Below, in pieces: positions 48,608 through 60,000 of a DNA stretch of 60,000 nt (the first letter of the stretch is position 1; every line of letters begins with the position of its first letter). Source of the DNA: Hydractinia symbiolongicarpus (Eukaryota; Cnidaria; Hydrozoa; Anthoathecata; Hydractiniidae); contig NC_079883.1 of assembly GCF_029227915.1 (NCBI RefSeq), positions 3,536,001 to 3,596,000 on the forward strand, written 5' to 3'. The notes under the pieces were generated by a model, which made no database searches, was not told the origin of the DNA, and saw only the letters and a program-made list of their open reading frames with translations. Made by a program: the position numbers and the translations under genes.

Positions 48608-49661
48608 AACAAATAACCAACCATACTCTTGTGTCGTTTTATTCATAAAAACTACCTGTAATTCAACAGTTTTCTATCAATCATCTAACTAAATGCTCAA
48701 TGCAGAAGAAATATTCTTGTTCTCAGGATATTTTGTTTTCTTTAAGTAATTTTACGGTGGCGTAAAAGCCACTCTGTAAATAACGGCTCAGGAACCAGGC
48801 AACGCTGGGGACGTGGATGATTTAAATTTTAACGAAAACGAGGAAGCTATTTACTATCCAATAAAAATAAACATATAAAATACCGATCAAGAAACATCGG
48901 AAATTTTCGTGTCGCCGTCGCAATATCAAAAAAAGAGACAACGAGCGCTGGAAACGAGGTTGCAATTAAGGGAAATGTATGAACAAGATTTACTTTATAT
49001 CTGTTTCCAAAATTGTCTATTACATTTTTTTACGCTTAAAGGACCTCATTCTCTTTTTTAAAACGCAAAAAACCTTGTAGACGAGGTTGTCTTTAAGGCG
49101 TAGAGAAGTGGGATTCGCACCAAGGCTTTTTGCAAAGTTTAGTGTTTAAAGATAACGTACAATGTGAGAATGGGACCAACCTCGTTCCCAGCGAAAAAGG
49201 GTCCTTAGTCACCCTATTCTTGACCGCATTTTCGACCTCATTTAGAATAATCAGTCTCATTATTATTCATTATTTAAAGATGATTCAGTTTCAATCACTT
49301 TATTTTTTTCTTTACTCTTTTATCAATCAAACATTGACTTAACAACGGCCGCAACTTTCAAAAGAAAAATGACCTTCATAAAATATACATTCTTCGCAAC
49401 CTCTATGATGTACCCATGCTCTTGTGTATTTAACTGATCTTAATATCCATTTTCGTCATCTCAAAGAAATCTGGGGACGAGAATGACTAATATTTTAGGC
49501 TCAAAAAGAGTGTTTTTTTTTGTTTTTTTATACAGCATAACAACTTCGATTACCTAACTGATTTTATTATAACACGAGCCTAAGAATAAACTTCAGGTTC
49601 AAGTTATTGTTTCAAAAAGAACAACCTGAGTCTGAATTTATTATTATTATTATTATTATTA

Positions 49662-49834
49662 CTAGTCGTTAGCCCGTGGAAAAATCCACGGGTTCGCCCG
49701 TCCTTTAATTTTACCCGTGGCAACAAAGTGGATAAAAATATATCGCATTTAATGCTCGTGTTTCCGTAGCATCATTTTCTAACTCAGCGGGGGACCCGCG
49801 CAGAGACAGACAAAATACGGCTATTATTAAAGAG
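49662..49834 (-). mobile_element. Short Helitron-type element with intact 3' hairpin
   Basis: On the minus strand it starts TCTCTTTAATAATAGCC and ends with the perfect hairpin CCCGTGGATTTTTCCACGGG, then CTAACGACTAG, with host T next. This matches the Helitron 3' rule (hairpin a few bases before CTRR, insertion between A and T). Only 173 bp long, it is non-autonomous. A second truncated hairpin end follows at about 49836-49861. Confidence 0.7.
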
Positions 49835-50109
49835 AAGTCGTTAGCCCGTGGAAAAATCCAAATCCGTCCAAATATAAAAAGCCTAACAAGCCCTGGGGAC
49901 GAGGTTGAGTAAAGAGAGAAAAATAAATAAATAACCAAATCCATAAGGAAGAAAGGAACAAGTTAATTAAGACGATTAAATAAGGCAAGAAAGATGTATG
50001 GTAAAAATATATCTTAAATATTTATAGATGTAGTTTATCAAATATTAAATATTAAAAATAGCATTAAAAATGAAAAAATGAAAAAAAATTAATGAAACTA
50101 TCAAACTCG

Positions 50110-50240
50110 CCTGATGATACTTTGGCTAAAGCTCTGTCTGTATAAAAGATTTTTTGCCTCTTTTCTAAACTTATTGAAGTTCTCTTTCTTTTTGACATTT
50201 TCTGGAAGTTCATTATATCTCTCACTTGCACTCAAAAGGT
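50110..50240 (-). mobile_element. LINE reverse transcriptase C-terminal remnant
   Basis: On the minus strand from 50229 the frame reads ASERYNELPENVKKKENFN, then KFRKEAKNLLYRQSF. This resembles the WNxLP...FKxxLKxxLxxQ end of many non-LTR retrotransposon ORF2 proteins. Nothing intact surrounds it. Confidence 0.45.
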
Positions 50241-51994
50241 ATTATTCTCACCAGGCGTTATCATAGGCTAGTGAGAGATAGATTACAATTTCTTATTGGT
50301 TTAGTAGTCTCAACCATGCAGGTATTATGGATGTGTCATATTTCAATTTATGAACAAGTTCCATAATAATATCTATATTATTCAATAACAATGACTGAAC
50401 AGATAAGTGGTAATATTTTTAAAGTTCCTCCGTATAAAGTCCATGTTTTCCTTAATAGCAGCCAGCTTAGCTTAACGATACGCTGTAGCGGCCATCGGCT
50501 GTTGTGGCGTAACGCAGACATATCCAGCTGTTACATTATGCCTTTGTAATCAAGTAATCTTGTATTTTGGTATTTGTGCAAAAACGATATTGAATTTAAG
50601 ATCCAGGACTTAAATTTTCTGACAATTCTCTCTTAGTCTAAACATTGGTTGTGGTCGTTGCTTTTCTTTCGCTCGATTGTTATGACTACGACTAGATCCA
50701 ACACAACAAAAAACACATCATTTTTTATATAAACACAGATATTAAAGAATTTTGAAAACAAGATCTAAATATAAGAACAAAACAAGGCTGAAGTTGTGTT
50801 CTTATTATTAAAAGCAAGTAAAAGCTCAAATTTTATAAGACAAGGCGTACTAAAATAAATATATTTCATCCTTGGGTTAAGAAAAGAATGGTGAAAAAAA
50901 ATTGGTAGCAAAATGATTAATAAAATACCAAAGAATTTAAAAATCTAATTCTATAATATCAATTACTTGACAAATCCAAATTCAATTCGTTTATAGGCAC
51001 AACCTATGGTTTTTGTGAAGCCTACAGAAACGGCTGATTAGATTGTAATTAATTTTTAATTGTTAATTTTTTAGAACTTACAAAAAGAAATCATAAATAT
51101 TTTAGTCAACACTAACAAAATAATTTATTTTATAATACAGAGGAAAAGCTAAGAGACACAGGGCCGTCAGAGCAAGAATAAAAGTGGAGGGGCCATATTT
51201 TAGCGATTCTCCAACGTGCAGTGGAGAAAATGAATTTTTTTTGGCAGCAATGTTAATGGCTAGTCGGTATCCGTGGATAAATCCATGGGTTCTTAATATA
51301 TCGCATTTAGTGTTTCAGTTGCGCACACCGGATCGTATAACTAACTCACATAAAAATTATTCCTGATTTCGGGAAGAAAAAAAATTAGGACAAGCAGTTG
51401 GGAAAGGATATGTTATAAACCATGCATATCCTTTTTGAGCGGAGTGACTTTGGTCGCCCTGGAAATTCCCAATTATCCGGTGCTATCCGGTGTGATAAAA
51501 CGAGGATTAAAAATTTTCTTGATACAGTCGGTTTAAGAGCAAGTAAGATGTAATCGTGTATACAAAAAGGACAGGGGGTGGCCCATCAAATATGTACAAG
51601 CAAAAAAACGTGTCGTACACATTTGCTAAGAAAGACTCTTATTAATACTTAAATTCTTCTTTCAGTGTGTGTGTGCAAAAATAGTCGTGCTACGGGCACA
51701 CTAAATAACAAATGCGATATATTTTTATCTACCTTGTTGCGACGAGTGAATTCCTGTGGAATTTACAGGTCAGGCGCCCCCTGGATTTTTTTAAGGGTTA
51801 ATAACTAATTTTTTAGTATTAACCTGGTATAAAAAACGGATTTCAATTCATCACTTAATCACCGTCAGCTGCACGACTGCGCTAAACCCCGGGTTTACTA
51901 TATTATGAAGAGAAATTGTCAACGCAACAGTAATAGATTATCTTTCTTATTTACTGTTAAGTAATAGTAACCGACGGTAAATAAATTAAATCAA

Positions 51995-52011
51995 TCAATC
52001 AATCAATCAAG
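51995..52011. repeat. AATC microsatellite
   Basis: Four to five perfect AATC units follow a TTAAAT tract. Confidence 0.7.
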
Positions 52012-52245
52012 TAAAGTTTCTAGCCTTTTCATTCCTTTGATTTTCTATGGGTTACTTCAAACAAAAATGGAGGTGTGAAGCAACGGAAACACATTCATTT
52101 AGAGAATACCCACTCTTGTTTGTGCATTCACATTGAGAAGAGTTTGTAATTAATAAGTAATACAGAATAAATATTTCAAAATTATACTTCCACTACAATG
52201 TTATAAACACTCAGATGTTGCTTGAGCTAAGACACAAAACACAAG

Positions 52246-55200
52246 ATGTTGAAAGAAATTTTTGTCTTCTCAGCAGTTTGCTTTTTTCAGATACACATTT
52301 CTCATCAAACTTCGATTGCAAGGAACGAGCAATTCAGATCGGCTTTGTTTCTTCGTGTTTACACAAACACAAAATTATCAATAGCCACACTTGTAGAGTA
52401 TGTACTGATTAGTTTGAAAGAATGTGGCCGTCGATGCATATGGAATGATCTATGCAAAGCCTTTAACTATCATTCTGGGGATAAAGCCTGTCATTTATTG
52501 AGCAGTGATAGAAACAGTGAGAATGTATTGACTAATTTTCAATCAGCATCCAATTGGAATTACTATGACACAGGAATAGGTGGTCCTTCGATTAATTTGG
52601 TAATTGTTTTTTGTTTTTTCATTTTATCGAATAAAAAATACGCCAATTGACTTCACTGGAAGGCCATATCAAAATACAGTAACAGATGAAAGAGAATTTC
52701 CTTTCTAGCAAATGTCATCATGAATAGCTGGTGTCAAAAAGCTCACTACAACGACGAAAGTTCGTCGGCGATAAATCTTTTATGTCGTGTTTTTAAAAGC
52801 TTTGAAAGTTTAATTTGAAATTAAAGACGTATCGAAGTCCAATTCTACTGATCTATTAAAATGTTTTTTCAAGTTACGGCTAATAAACGACACTAAAACG
52901 CTTTAAAATGACAAATTTGGATAAACAAGAATTAGTTATTTTATTTCATCAGTTTCTCTTGCGCACAAAAGAACGTAGTCTTCCAGTCACCAACATGATA
53001 AACTGTACGTATCGCTTTCAACTTTTTCTTCTAAGAAGCCATGCATGTCCTTAAGTCAAAGGTCCTATTATGTTATATAGATATACCGTCACCTAATAAA
53101 GTTTTTTTTTTTAAAATATACAATCAGTGACTTATGTGTAGTGGACAGCATTTCCCATAGGTAACACAAATTTGTACATACAAGTCATAAAAATTGATGA
53201 CAGGCAAAACAAACTTTACCTCTAGGAAATTGAACAATCTTTTCATATGAATAATAGATGGAGAATTTGAAATGCCATAACAACCGATATCAGAGTCTGG
53301 TTTTAAAAAAAGTTTTAATGCGAAGGCAAAATAGTCAATTGTTCTAATATTACTCCTAGGTAAAGTTCTTCATCATCGATTATTCTGTCTTGTATGGTCA
53401 AATTTGTGTTACCTTTAACAATATGCTATGCGTAACATAAATAAGGGTGAGGTGGTATAACTGTAAAACAAAATAAACAAATTGACTGAGGGCTTATACA
53501 TGGGAGGAAGAATAAAGGTTTTACGTATATAGTTAAACTGATTTTTAGGATGGATTTGTGACCAAGGCAAATATATCCATATTATAATGCCCGTATACGT
53601 CTGTCTGTCCGTCCGTCTGTTTGTCTATCACGCAAAATGGTAGCTTAGCTGCGCAGGTAGCGAGACGCACGCAATGCGGTATAAAAAAAGGACGGGCGAA
53701 CCCGTGCATTTTTCCGCGGGCTAACGATTATTGTTACAACTATAAGTTCATGTGAAATCGTTAAAATCGTTAATTTTAAACTGGATTCGTCTATCTTTAG
53801 ATTGGTGAAAAATGTGTTCGGGAAAATCCTTGTTATCCTTGCTCCTGTTTCGGAGATGAAGAAAGTGTAAAAAATTGTAGCTGTCGGCATCCAAGTATGG
53901 CATTTAGATCCAACCTCGATTCCAGGGCTCTTCCTGTTCCCGTTATAAAAAAGAGACATAAAGCCCTGGGATCGAGGTTGATTCAGATAGTATTAGAGAA
54001 AATACTACACTTTTTTATGAGAATTTTTATTTTTATTTTTGCCAAAAATTAAGAACAAAATAAGAACAGGCTCAAAACATTGTATTCAAAGCTAAGAAAA
54101 GGCTGTGTCCGAAATTTGTCATCAAATAAGGAGTAATCTAAAATGCAAATTTTCTTGCAATTCTCTCTCAAGCTTTGTTTGTTTGTCTGTTTGTTTGTTT
54201 GTTTGTTTATTCATTTATTTTATATTTTAGTACCGCAACAGCAGCCTGACATCTATATACCTATGAAAAAAATTGATGGAAAGAATGCAAATTTGTATCA
54301 TCAAGGCTCAGACAGTTTAAATCACGTGGTTGTTACTTCATCAAGACGTAAAACAGTTGAAGATCAGTTTGGAAAAGGAAAAGTCTTGAAATTTACTTCA
54401 AACATCACCTTTGGAGATTTTAGAAATACTAGCTTGCAGTAAGAATTATAAAATATACACCTAGAAGTATTTCATGTTTGGAATATCCACTTCTAATATT
54501 TATTAAGAAAAACTTTCCGCTTCTTTTATTACGTTTTGCTTTCATTTGCGCTCAATTTCATGCACTATATCTGATTGGTGGAAAATTGGTGAAAAAAATT
54601 TAAGAATTATTAAGCCGGATAGTTGAGGAACGTCTGCAAACGCAATCTCATCCCCATGACCTGTTAGGCTTTTTATAATTAGACGGCCTGAACAAATATA
54701 TAAAGCCTAACAGGTCCTGAGGATGAGGTTGATGTAAACACCTATTTAATTTCCAAGGACACAGAGTTTTAATGCAAAAAGCAATTTTTTGTTTTATATA
54801 AAATGAAAAAAAATATTACATGCCCCTCCTTGTTAAATATTAGATTTACCGCTTTCGGTAAAGACAGTATTCCATTGCCTGCCCTTCGGAAACTATTGTT
54901 TTATCTTGAGTGGATAAATACTATATCATCCCCCCCAACCCCCCCCCCCCCCCCCCTAAGTTGAACTTTACCTCTTTAATTTTACATCTTCAAAATCTGT
55001 TTTCAAAGTCGACAAATAGCCCTGCAATATCCGTTTACTGTGTCTTAATACTTTTTTATTAATTTTAGTGTTCCCACTTCAAGCTTCACATTGTCATTTT
55101 GGTTTCGTCTGCTACCTGAGCCGGCAGAAACTGGATGCACCTTGTTTTCTTCAACCTCTTCGTCAAAAACTGGTAAATGGTTTATAAGTTATACGAGCTT

Positions 55201-58200
55201 GACGCAACTGTAATAATATGATATATCTTTTCGTATGCTGGAAAACTTTTCTTTACTGTGTCAGAAACGAGTTCTGAAAAATGTTTTTAGGAATTCTCAT
55301 AAAAGTAGAAGGGGATCGCATATCTGCTCTTGTTAAAAGTCTGACACATCAGCATCAACACTTCTTCACATTTTCTCAATACTGGTATGTCTTTTGGACA
55401 CACGTGGTTGTACGATGGCGAGGTAGGAACTTGTATGTTATGCATCAATACAGTGTACCAGTCTTAGGCCCAAACTTAGCCTGGACTCAGGAGCTAATTT
55501 GAATTCGCTTATCCTTTTCAAAAAATTAAAAGAGGTTTTTTGTTTTTTGAACAATTACGCTTGATGTAAGTCGACAAACAAGACAGAATCATTTTTACAA
55601 TTAGGAGTAGTCAAAAAGTGACGAACAACCGCAATCTATACACTGGAGAAATGAAAAACTCACATTCTCCCATCAAATATTACTATTCAACAAAAATCAA
55701 ATAACATTTAAATCGCAGCGAACTTTTTTAATCGAAAATAGTATTTTAAGGGACTGCTCTAAAACAAGTATATACCAGGCTAGCCTAACCTAGCTAGCTA
55801 GCTAGATAACTTTTCTTTTTTTTATCTGACTATCGAACCAACTCTCATAAAATGGAGCATTTTTTTACTTGAGAATCCCAGGCGAGCAAAACTGCGAATT
55901 CAAACAAATAATAAACAGTTCTGTTTCACATTATTAGCTCAAATATTCCAATAATTAAATGTAGAACTAAAAAAATACCAGAAAAGTACAGAACACGCTG
56001 AGAACTACTATCTACCATCTAAAAAAAATATTATTGCAAAAAGAAAAGGAACAAATATGTAAAAAAAACCCAGCATGTTATAACCCAAAAAGATATTTGG
56101 TAATGTTTACTCATACAGGAAATGGTGTAACTGCTATTGAGTTAATTGAAGAGGATGTATGGATTTGGAGATAAGTATGAGTTGACGTAGAGGGACATTT
56201 AATTTTATATGTAACCCGATATTGTATTAATTAGTACGGTATTAAAACATAATTTGTTAAGTTTCCATCAATGGCTACCGACGAAGTTTTATACATTTAG
56301 CTGAGCAAAACCAATTGGAACTCTATGTCAATGGCTCAAAAGGAGATACTGATTATTCTGAAGAGGGAACATTCTCCGTTCCGTCAACAGCAACACTAAA
56401 TGGAAATTGTCATGGGATATATATGAGCGATGTGGCGATATGGTGGAAGGCGATACCAATGGAACAAATTTCCCTTCTTTACGAACAAGGTTGGGAATTA
56501 TGAAAATTATACAGTGTTTTGACTGTTCATATGTCTGTTTTATAAAGTCATTCGTATTATTAATAAAACAAACCTTTTTAATTCTTAATGTTCACTGCAT
56601 TGTCATGCGCTTAAAAGTCGAATAACGTAGAGTAGATAATCAAACGAATGTAAACGAATCTCTAAGTATATACCTTATTAATATAAAGAATAGAAACATT
56701 TTTCTTATCAATACATTCTCTCCTCTTTACGTAGCGTTCCTCTGATAGTTACAAAACGTTTTTTCTCGTTGCAGGGTTCAATTAAATCATTTAATAAGTT
56801 ATTTATATTTATATATTAAAATAAGGCAAAATTTGTGTTCCGTTTCAGGTAAAACACCCCCATATAAAAACTTTGGTGTGAACCACCTTTCGTGTTTGCA
56901 GTTAAAAGAAGTTTCAACAAGTTTACTGGATGGTTACTACTGGATAAATTTCACAGGAATTCCAACCAATGTACTATGTGATATGACAACTGATGGAGGT
57001 GAGCAACCCAGGGCTTTTTTTGTATGTGCATGCAGCGGGATAAGAATTCAAGACGAAATTACCCTTATCTATTTTCCCGTAGACAGACCTGACAGAACAT
57101 AAACAACTTGTTTTGAGAAGAGTAGTCATCTTAAAAGGAGTCGTCTTAGCTTTGTTTAAAGAACTTTACAATGCTTTACAATGCAAATGTAAACAAAAAC
57201 GTGCCAAGATAAGTGATAAATCTAAAATGGCTACTAAGAACGGAGAGTTTAAAGTTCAACTTGCCTAACCGCGATAAAAAATTAAAGATGGTATCCGCGT
57301 ATACTCTACAAAACCACAATATCGCTATTTACTCTCACAATAAAATGGTCAAAAAATTACTATAAAAGTATTACACAGTCGCAAAATAACCATGAAATAA
57401 TTGTAACGCAACTACACTGACAACTTTCTTCTTCATTTTTGAGTGGGTGGGAGGGACCTTGAATACTTAAAAGTCAATTTTCTTGTGATTTAATTTTTAA
57501 AAATTCCGCCCTGTTGCTTGAAAATCACGTGACAACGGTTCTCGTCCCCAAAACATAGAATTCCCATAACAGACCAATCAAAATCCATCACGTGACCAGA
57601 CTGGTCTAGAGCTACTTTCAAATTAATCTCAAAGAGTTCTAGGGCCGAGAATGCGTGACAACGTCATACCGAGGTTATTTCTGTAAGGCCTGTTCTACAC
57701 TCTGCAAAGAAAAGTTTTGACAGTTTTTCCACCATTCTCGAGGTTTATTTCTTTTTCTGGGGACTAAAATGTTTTCCGCGGCAATACACATTGTAACTGT
57801 TAAATAAAATTAGCGTACTACACATTTCAGGTGGATGGACAACATATTCATGGGTTTACACTTACGACGGTGTTTATATCTCCCAAGAATCAATGAATCC
57901 TGATCTCACAAAAATCGGTCAGAAGAATTTTCTTCTTGATCCTTTATCAGTTCCGTTATTGCAAGAAAAAACTGGCTTTACGCAACTTCGCTACAAATGT
58001 TATAAAGCATACCACAATTACAGGGTAGATATTGCTACGAAACCAGACGCTTCAGGAAAGGTGGTGGTCGACTACTTATTATCACGAACGGATACCCGTC
58101 CATTGGCCTGTGGTACATTTACCGCTTTTGAGCACGACAATTCACAGCTATCTGCAAATTGTGATAAGTGGAGGGACGGGAAATGGGGCCGCAGTGGCGA

Positions 58201-58342
58201 TGGCGCTAATCGCATTTATTATTACACGGTCTATGTTCCGAATGCTTATCATTTTCTTATACCGCTCAAAAGTTCTTACTTATACTATTGCGACGATAAA
58301 GGGGAATCAAAAATAGGAAGTTGGAAATTTTACTTTAGATAA
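52246..58342 (+). CDS. Secreted PAN / LamG-like / fibrinogen-like protein
   Basis: Seven exons, 52246-52579, 54231-54438, 55069-55172, 55291-55422, 56301-56489, 56849-56998 and 57831-58342, join in frame to 542 residues. Residues 1-21 (MLKEIFVFSAVCFFQIHISHQ) are a signal peptide. Exon 1 encodes a PAN/apple-type domain (SLKECGRRCIWNDLCKAFNY, CHLLSSD). Exons 2-5 form a concanavalin A/LamG-like domain (VLKFTSNITFGDF, SSFTLSFWFRLLP, THVVVRW, LELYVNG, GIYMSDVAIW). Exon 6 has SCLQLK...DGYYWI...VLCDMTTDGG, which the splice completes to DGGGWT, the hallmark opening of fibrinogen/COLFI-type domains. The last exon (about 170 residues with five cysteines) was not recognised further. No membrane segment is seen. 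An in-frame ATG just upstream was not found, so 52246 was taken as start because the signal peptide follows it. Confidence 0.75.
53576..53731 (+). mobile_element. Short Helitron-type element in the PAN gene intron 1
   Basis: It starts TCCATATTATAATGCCCGTA, then has (GTCT/GTCC) repeats, GCGCAGGTAGCGAGACGC and GGACGGGCGAACCCGTGC. It ends in a hairpin (CCCGTGCATTTTTCCGCGGG, one mismatch) followed by CTAACGATTATT, so the terminal CTAG is mutated. Confidence 0.6.
53911..53980. mobile_element. 70-bp MITE with CAACCTCG ends
   Basis: Left end CAACCTCGATTCCAGGGCTC is inverted at the right as AAAGCCCTGGGATCGAGGTTG. Nearly the whole element is its two ends around a 30-bp centre. Confidence 0.75.
54175..54209. 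repeat. TTTG microsatellite
   Basis: TTTG units with one TCTG variant lie just upstream of the exon 2 acceptor of the PAN gene. They form part of its pyrimidine-rich tract. Confidence 0.85.
54643..54731. mobile_element. 89-bp MITE of the CAACCTCG family
   Basis: CAATCTCATCCCCATGACCT on the left is inverted at the right (GGTCCTGAGGATGAGGTTG), and inner arms TGTTAGGCTTT/AAAGCCTAACA extend the pairing. The centre ATTAGACGGCCTGA recurs near 58548, marking a subfamily. Confidence 0.7.
54930..54956. repeat. Poly-C tract
   Basis: About 25 C interrupted by one AA, in PAN gene intron 2. Its length may be a sequencing or assembly artefact. Confidence 0.8.
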
Positions 58343-58515
58343 TTACACACATGAGGAAAAGAACAAAAGATAAACAAACTTATATCATACATAACATTTT
58401 ATGCACCATGCAAGCACAAATTATTTTCGCACATTGAATGCCTTTGAATTTTAAAATGCAGATATGCTTTATGTAACGGACATCTTATATGGCAGATAAA
58501 CTATCTACTATATAA

Positions 58516-58753
58516 CAACCTCGTTTCCAGGACTTGTTAAGCTTTTTAATTTAGACAGCCTGATCTAACAAACACGCTATACAGCAGAAATACTATATGC
58601 TAAACTTTTCATAAGGGACAATCTTTTTGACAACGACAAAAATGCAGTTTTTATCGTTTCCGGGTTTTTTTTGTCTTTTTGATATGAGAGATGACGGAGG
58701 AAAATATTTTTCGCCGTCATCTCTCATATCAGAAAACCCTGAAGACGAGGGTG
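58516..58753. mobile_element. Degraded CAACCTCG-family element or pair of ends
   Basis: CAACCTCGTTTCCAGGACTT at 58516 with TTTAGACAGCCTGA after it matches the subfamily at 54643-54731. A weak opposite end, CCCTGAAGACGAGGGTGG, lies at about 58737. The strong hairpin at 58681-58730 lies between them. Confidence 0.4.
58681..58730. repeat. 17-bp perfect inverted repeat, 16-nt loop
   Basis: GATATGAGAGATGACGG (58681-58697) pairs perfectly with CCGTCATCTCTCATATC (58714-58730). No U-run or gene context suggests a terminator. It may be the folded centre of a small transposon. Confidence 0.85.
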
Positions 58754-59376
58754 GAAAATCCCTATAAAGTAGAACTTAAATATAGAAGTCATTCTCCTTT
58801 TTGCATTTTGCAGAATTATATTTTAAAAGCAGAAACTTTCGCGAGCAGAAACTATTGCATTTTTGTTCATTTTCGCGAAGTTTTATGACTTTGGAATTTA
58901 TAATTAATCAGCAAAACGCCAAATTTTTTTACGCGATTTCATGAATATTTTTTGAGACGAGAAAGTTTTTAATAAAAAAAAAACAACAGAAAAAAAGCCC
59001 GGGGGAATCTCAATGTAAGGGATCTATTTCTTCTTCAATCATGAACTACAATAACATTTGGTGTTTCCATTCTTCTTTGGGGCTACAAACATTTTTCCGA
59101 GAAATCCCGATTCCTTGAACAGTAATGGATCCAGACTTTAGCTTATTAATAAAAAGGGGAAAGAAGAAAAAAGGAATTGTTGCCATTCGCGACAAAGTTT
59201 CCCTTGCAAACGAAGTAAATTTTTTACAAAAAATTTGTCTCAAAATTTCAATTTACACAAGTTTGTCGCGCCCACGAAACCTTCTCTATTGTAAGAATAT
59301 CAGCTTGGGATTTTAGGTTAAAAACAATAGGTTTATTGTTTAGAATATTAGAGAAATGAAAATAAAGACCACCCTG

Positions 59377-59495
59377 CAACCTCTTTCCCAGGACATTTTG
59401 CCTTGTTGATGAAGTTGATAGCGGCGAAAAGTTTGCATTTGTTGGCCACTCCGATATAACGGCTTAGGGGCCACAAGACCCTGGGGGTATAAGGT
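59377..59495. mobile_element. MITE related to 40373-40461
   Basis: CAACCTCTTTCCCAGGACAT on the left and GACCCTGGGGGTATAAGGT on the right are degraded inverted ends. The internal TTTTGCCTTGTTGATGAAG and ACGGCTTAGGGGCCACAAGA match the complement of the 40373-40461 copy, with an extra 30 bp in the centre. Confidence 0.65.
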
Positions 59496-59634
59496 ATGTT
59501 AAATCTATATAAAATGGACAGCTTCAAAACAAAAGGTGAAAAAACGGCTTCTCTGAGGCGTCTTTCCAAATTGTCGCACATTCTTCCAGGAAATTATAAG
59601 CCAGGGAACAAGCATCATAGACGCAGGTAAAGAT

Positions 59635-59755
59635 TCTCAAAACTGTGCACATAATGCGTCTGTCTGTAAGAAAAGTGTCGTGAAACAGACATACGAAATA
59701 GTATGTATTTTAAAAGACAATAGACCCCGTGGATTTTTCCACGGTAAACAACTAG
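59635..59755 (+). mobile_element. Short Helitron-type element with intact 3' end
   Basis: It starts near TCTCAAAACTGTGCACATAA, has GCGTCTGTCTGT, and ends with hairpin CCGTGGATTTTTCCACGG, then TAAACAACTAG, with host T next. The 5' end is approximate. Confidence 0.6.
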
Positions 59756-60000
59756 TTTTTAATGCAAGCAGCTTATTTTGTAATAAAGCATAGTCATAAG
59801 AAAAAAATAATCTTTTCCTCATTTCTTGTTTACATAAGTATTGGGTAGTGGAACTTTAAAAATACTGAGCTCTTTGTTTCTCTGTGATGTAGGGCATCCA
59901 AATATAGCAAAATTTTCGCCACGCTTAGTAAAAATTGCAACAAATAACCGAAATACCGAGCAAAAGGTCACAAATAACACATTTAAAAATGCGCCATTTT

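Larger units (their letters stand above)
45698..52245. other. Repeat-rich intergenic stretch
   Basis: No host gene was recognised over 6.5 kb. It contains a TTAA-flanked element with a nested hairpin-ended repeat, a TTCAACGAA fold-back element, Helitron and LINE remnants, several CAACCTCG-type ends (about 48955, 49083, 49182, 49907), a (TTA)n tract near 49640 and an (AATC)n tract near 51995. Divergent promoters of the receptor gene (minus) and the PAN gene (plus) should lie at its two edges, but no motif was resolved. Confidence 0.5.
58343..60000. other. Right flank, no gene recognised
   Basis: No coding region is supported after the PAN gene. The stretch holds a hairpin, CAACCTCG-family and Helitron-type elements, and TTTCGCG-type sequence near 58838-58880. 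No canonical AATAAA was found close behind the PAN gene stop. Confidence 0.5.

Noticed and set aside
58032-58316. 94-codon plus-strand ORF
   Set aside because: It is an out-of-frame shadow of the last PAN-gene exon, whose own frame runs to 58342.

Overview
This window is eukaryotic and AT-rich. Its genes have many short exons with GT-AG introns, and it carries many kinds of transposon remnant. The gene content and repeat style suggest a non-bilaterian animal, most likely a cnidarian and perhaps a hydrozoan. That assignment rests on protein character: an SZT2 orthologue, a type II activin/TGF-beta receptor, a frizzled-type cysteine-rich domain protein and a PAN/LamG-like/fibrinogen-like secreted protein. 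No species-diagnostic marker was seen.

Layout. From 1 to 3803 there is no recognisable host exon. It holds a decayed zinc-finger transposon-like locus and a hairpin-ended repeat, and is probably an intron of the next gene. From 3804 to 33197 (+) lie the last 49 exons of an SZT2 (KICSTOR subunit) orthologue. They join without frame breaks into 3,270 codons plus stop, and about 450 N-terminal residues lie upstream of the window. From 35071 to 39973 (+) is a five-exon secreted protein with one frizzled-like CRD and a degenerate second copy. From 42021 to 40932 (-) is a two-exon type II membrane protein resembling a glycosyltransferase. From 45697 to 42885 (-) is a complete six-exon, 512-residue activin-receptor-type-II-like kinase with DFE in place of DFG. 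The stretch 45698-52245 is gene-free and packed with repeats. From 52246 to 58342 (+) is a seven-exon secreted PAN/LamG-like/fibrinogen-like protein. The rest is repeats.

The genes do not form one pathway. SZT2 acts in lysosomal amino-acid sensing upstream of mTORC1. The receptor and the CRD protein point to TGF-beta-type and possibly Wnt-type extracellular signalling. The PAN protein is probably extracellular recognition or matrix material.

The most unusual signals are: (1) three SZT2 introns (after exons 6, 37 and 41) carry tandem repeats that start at the 5' splice site, so the donor is copied, up to eight times at exact 38-bp spacing; (2) the DFE receptor kinase; (3) a rich set of small transposons with readable ends: Helitron 3' hairpins ending CTAG|T, a TTAA-flanked element with 17-bp perfect inverted repeats, TA-flanked MITEs, a CAACCTCGTCCCCAGG-ended family found only outside SZT2, and a three-copy hairpin-ended repeat. 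All exon boundaries were read by eye from splice signals and frame and have not been checked against transcripts.
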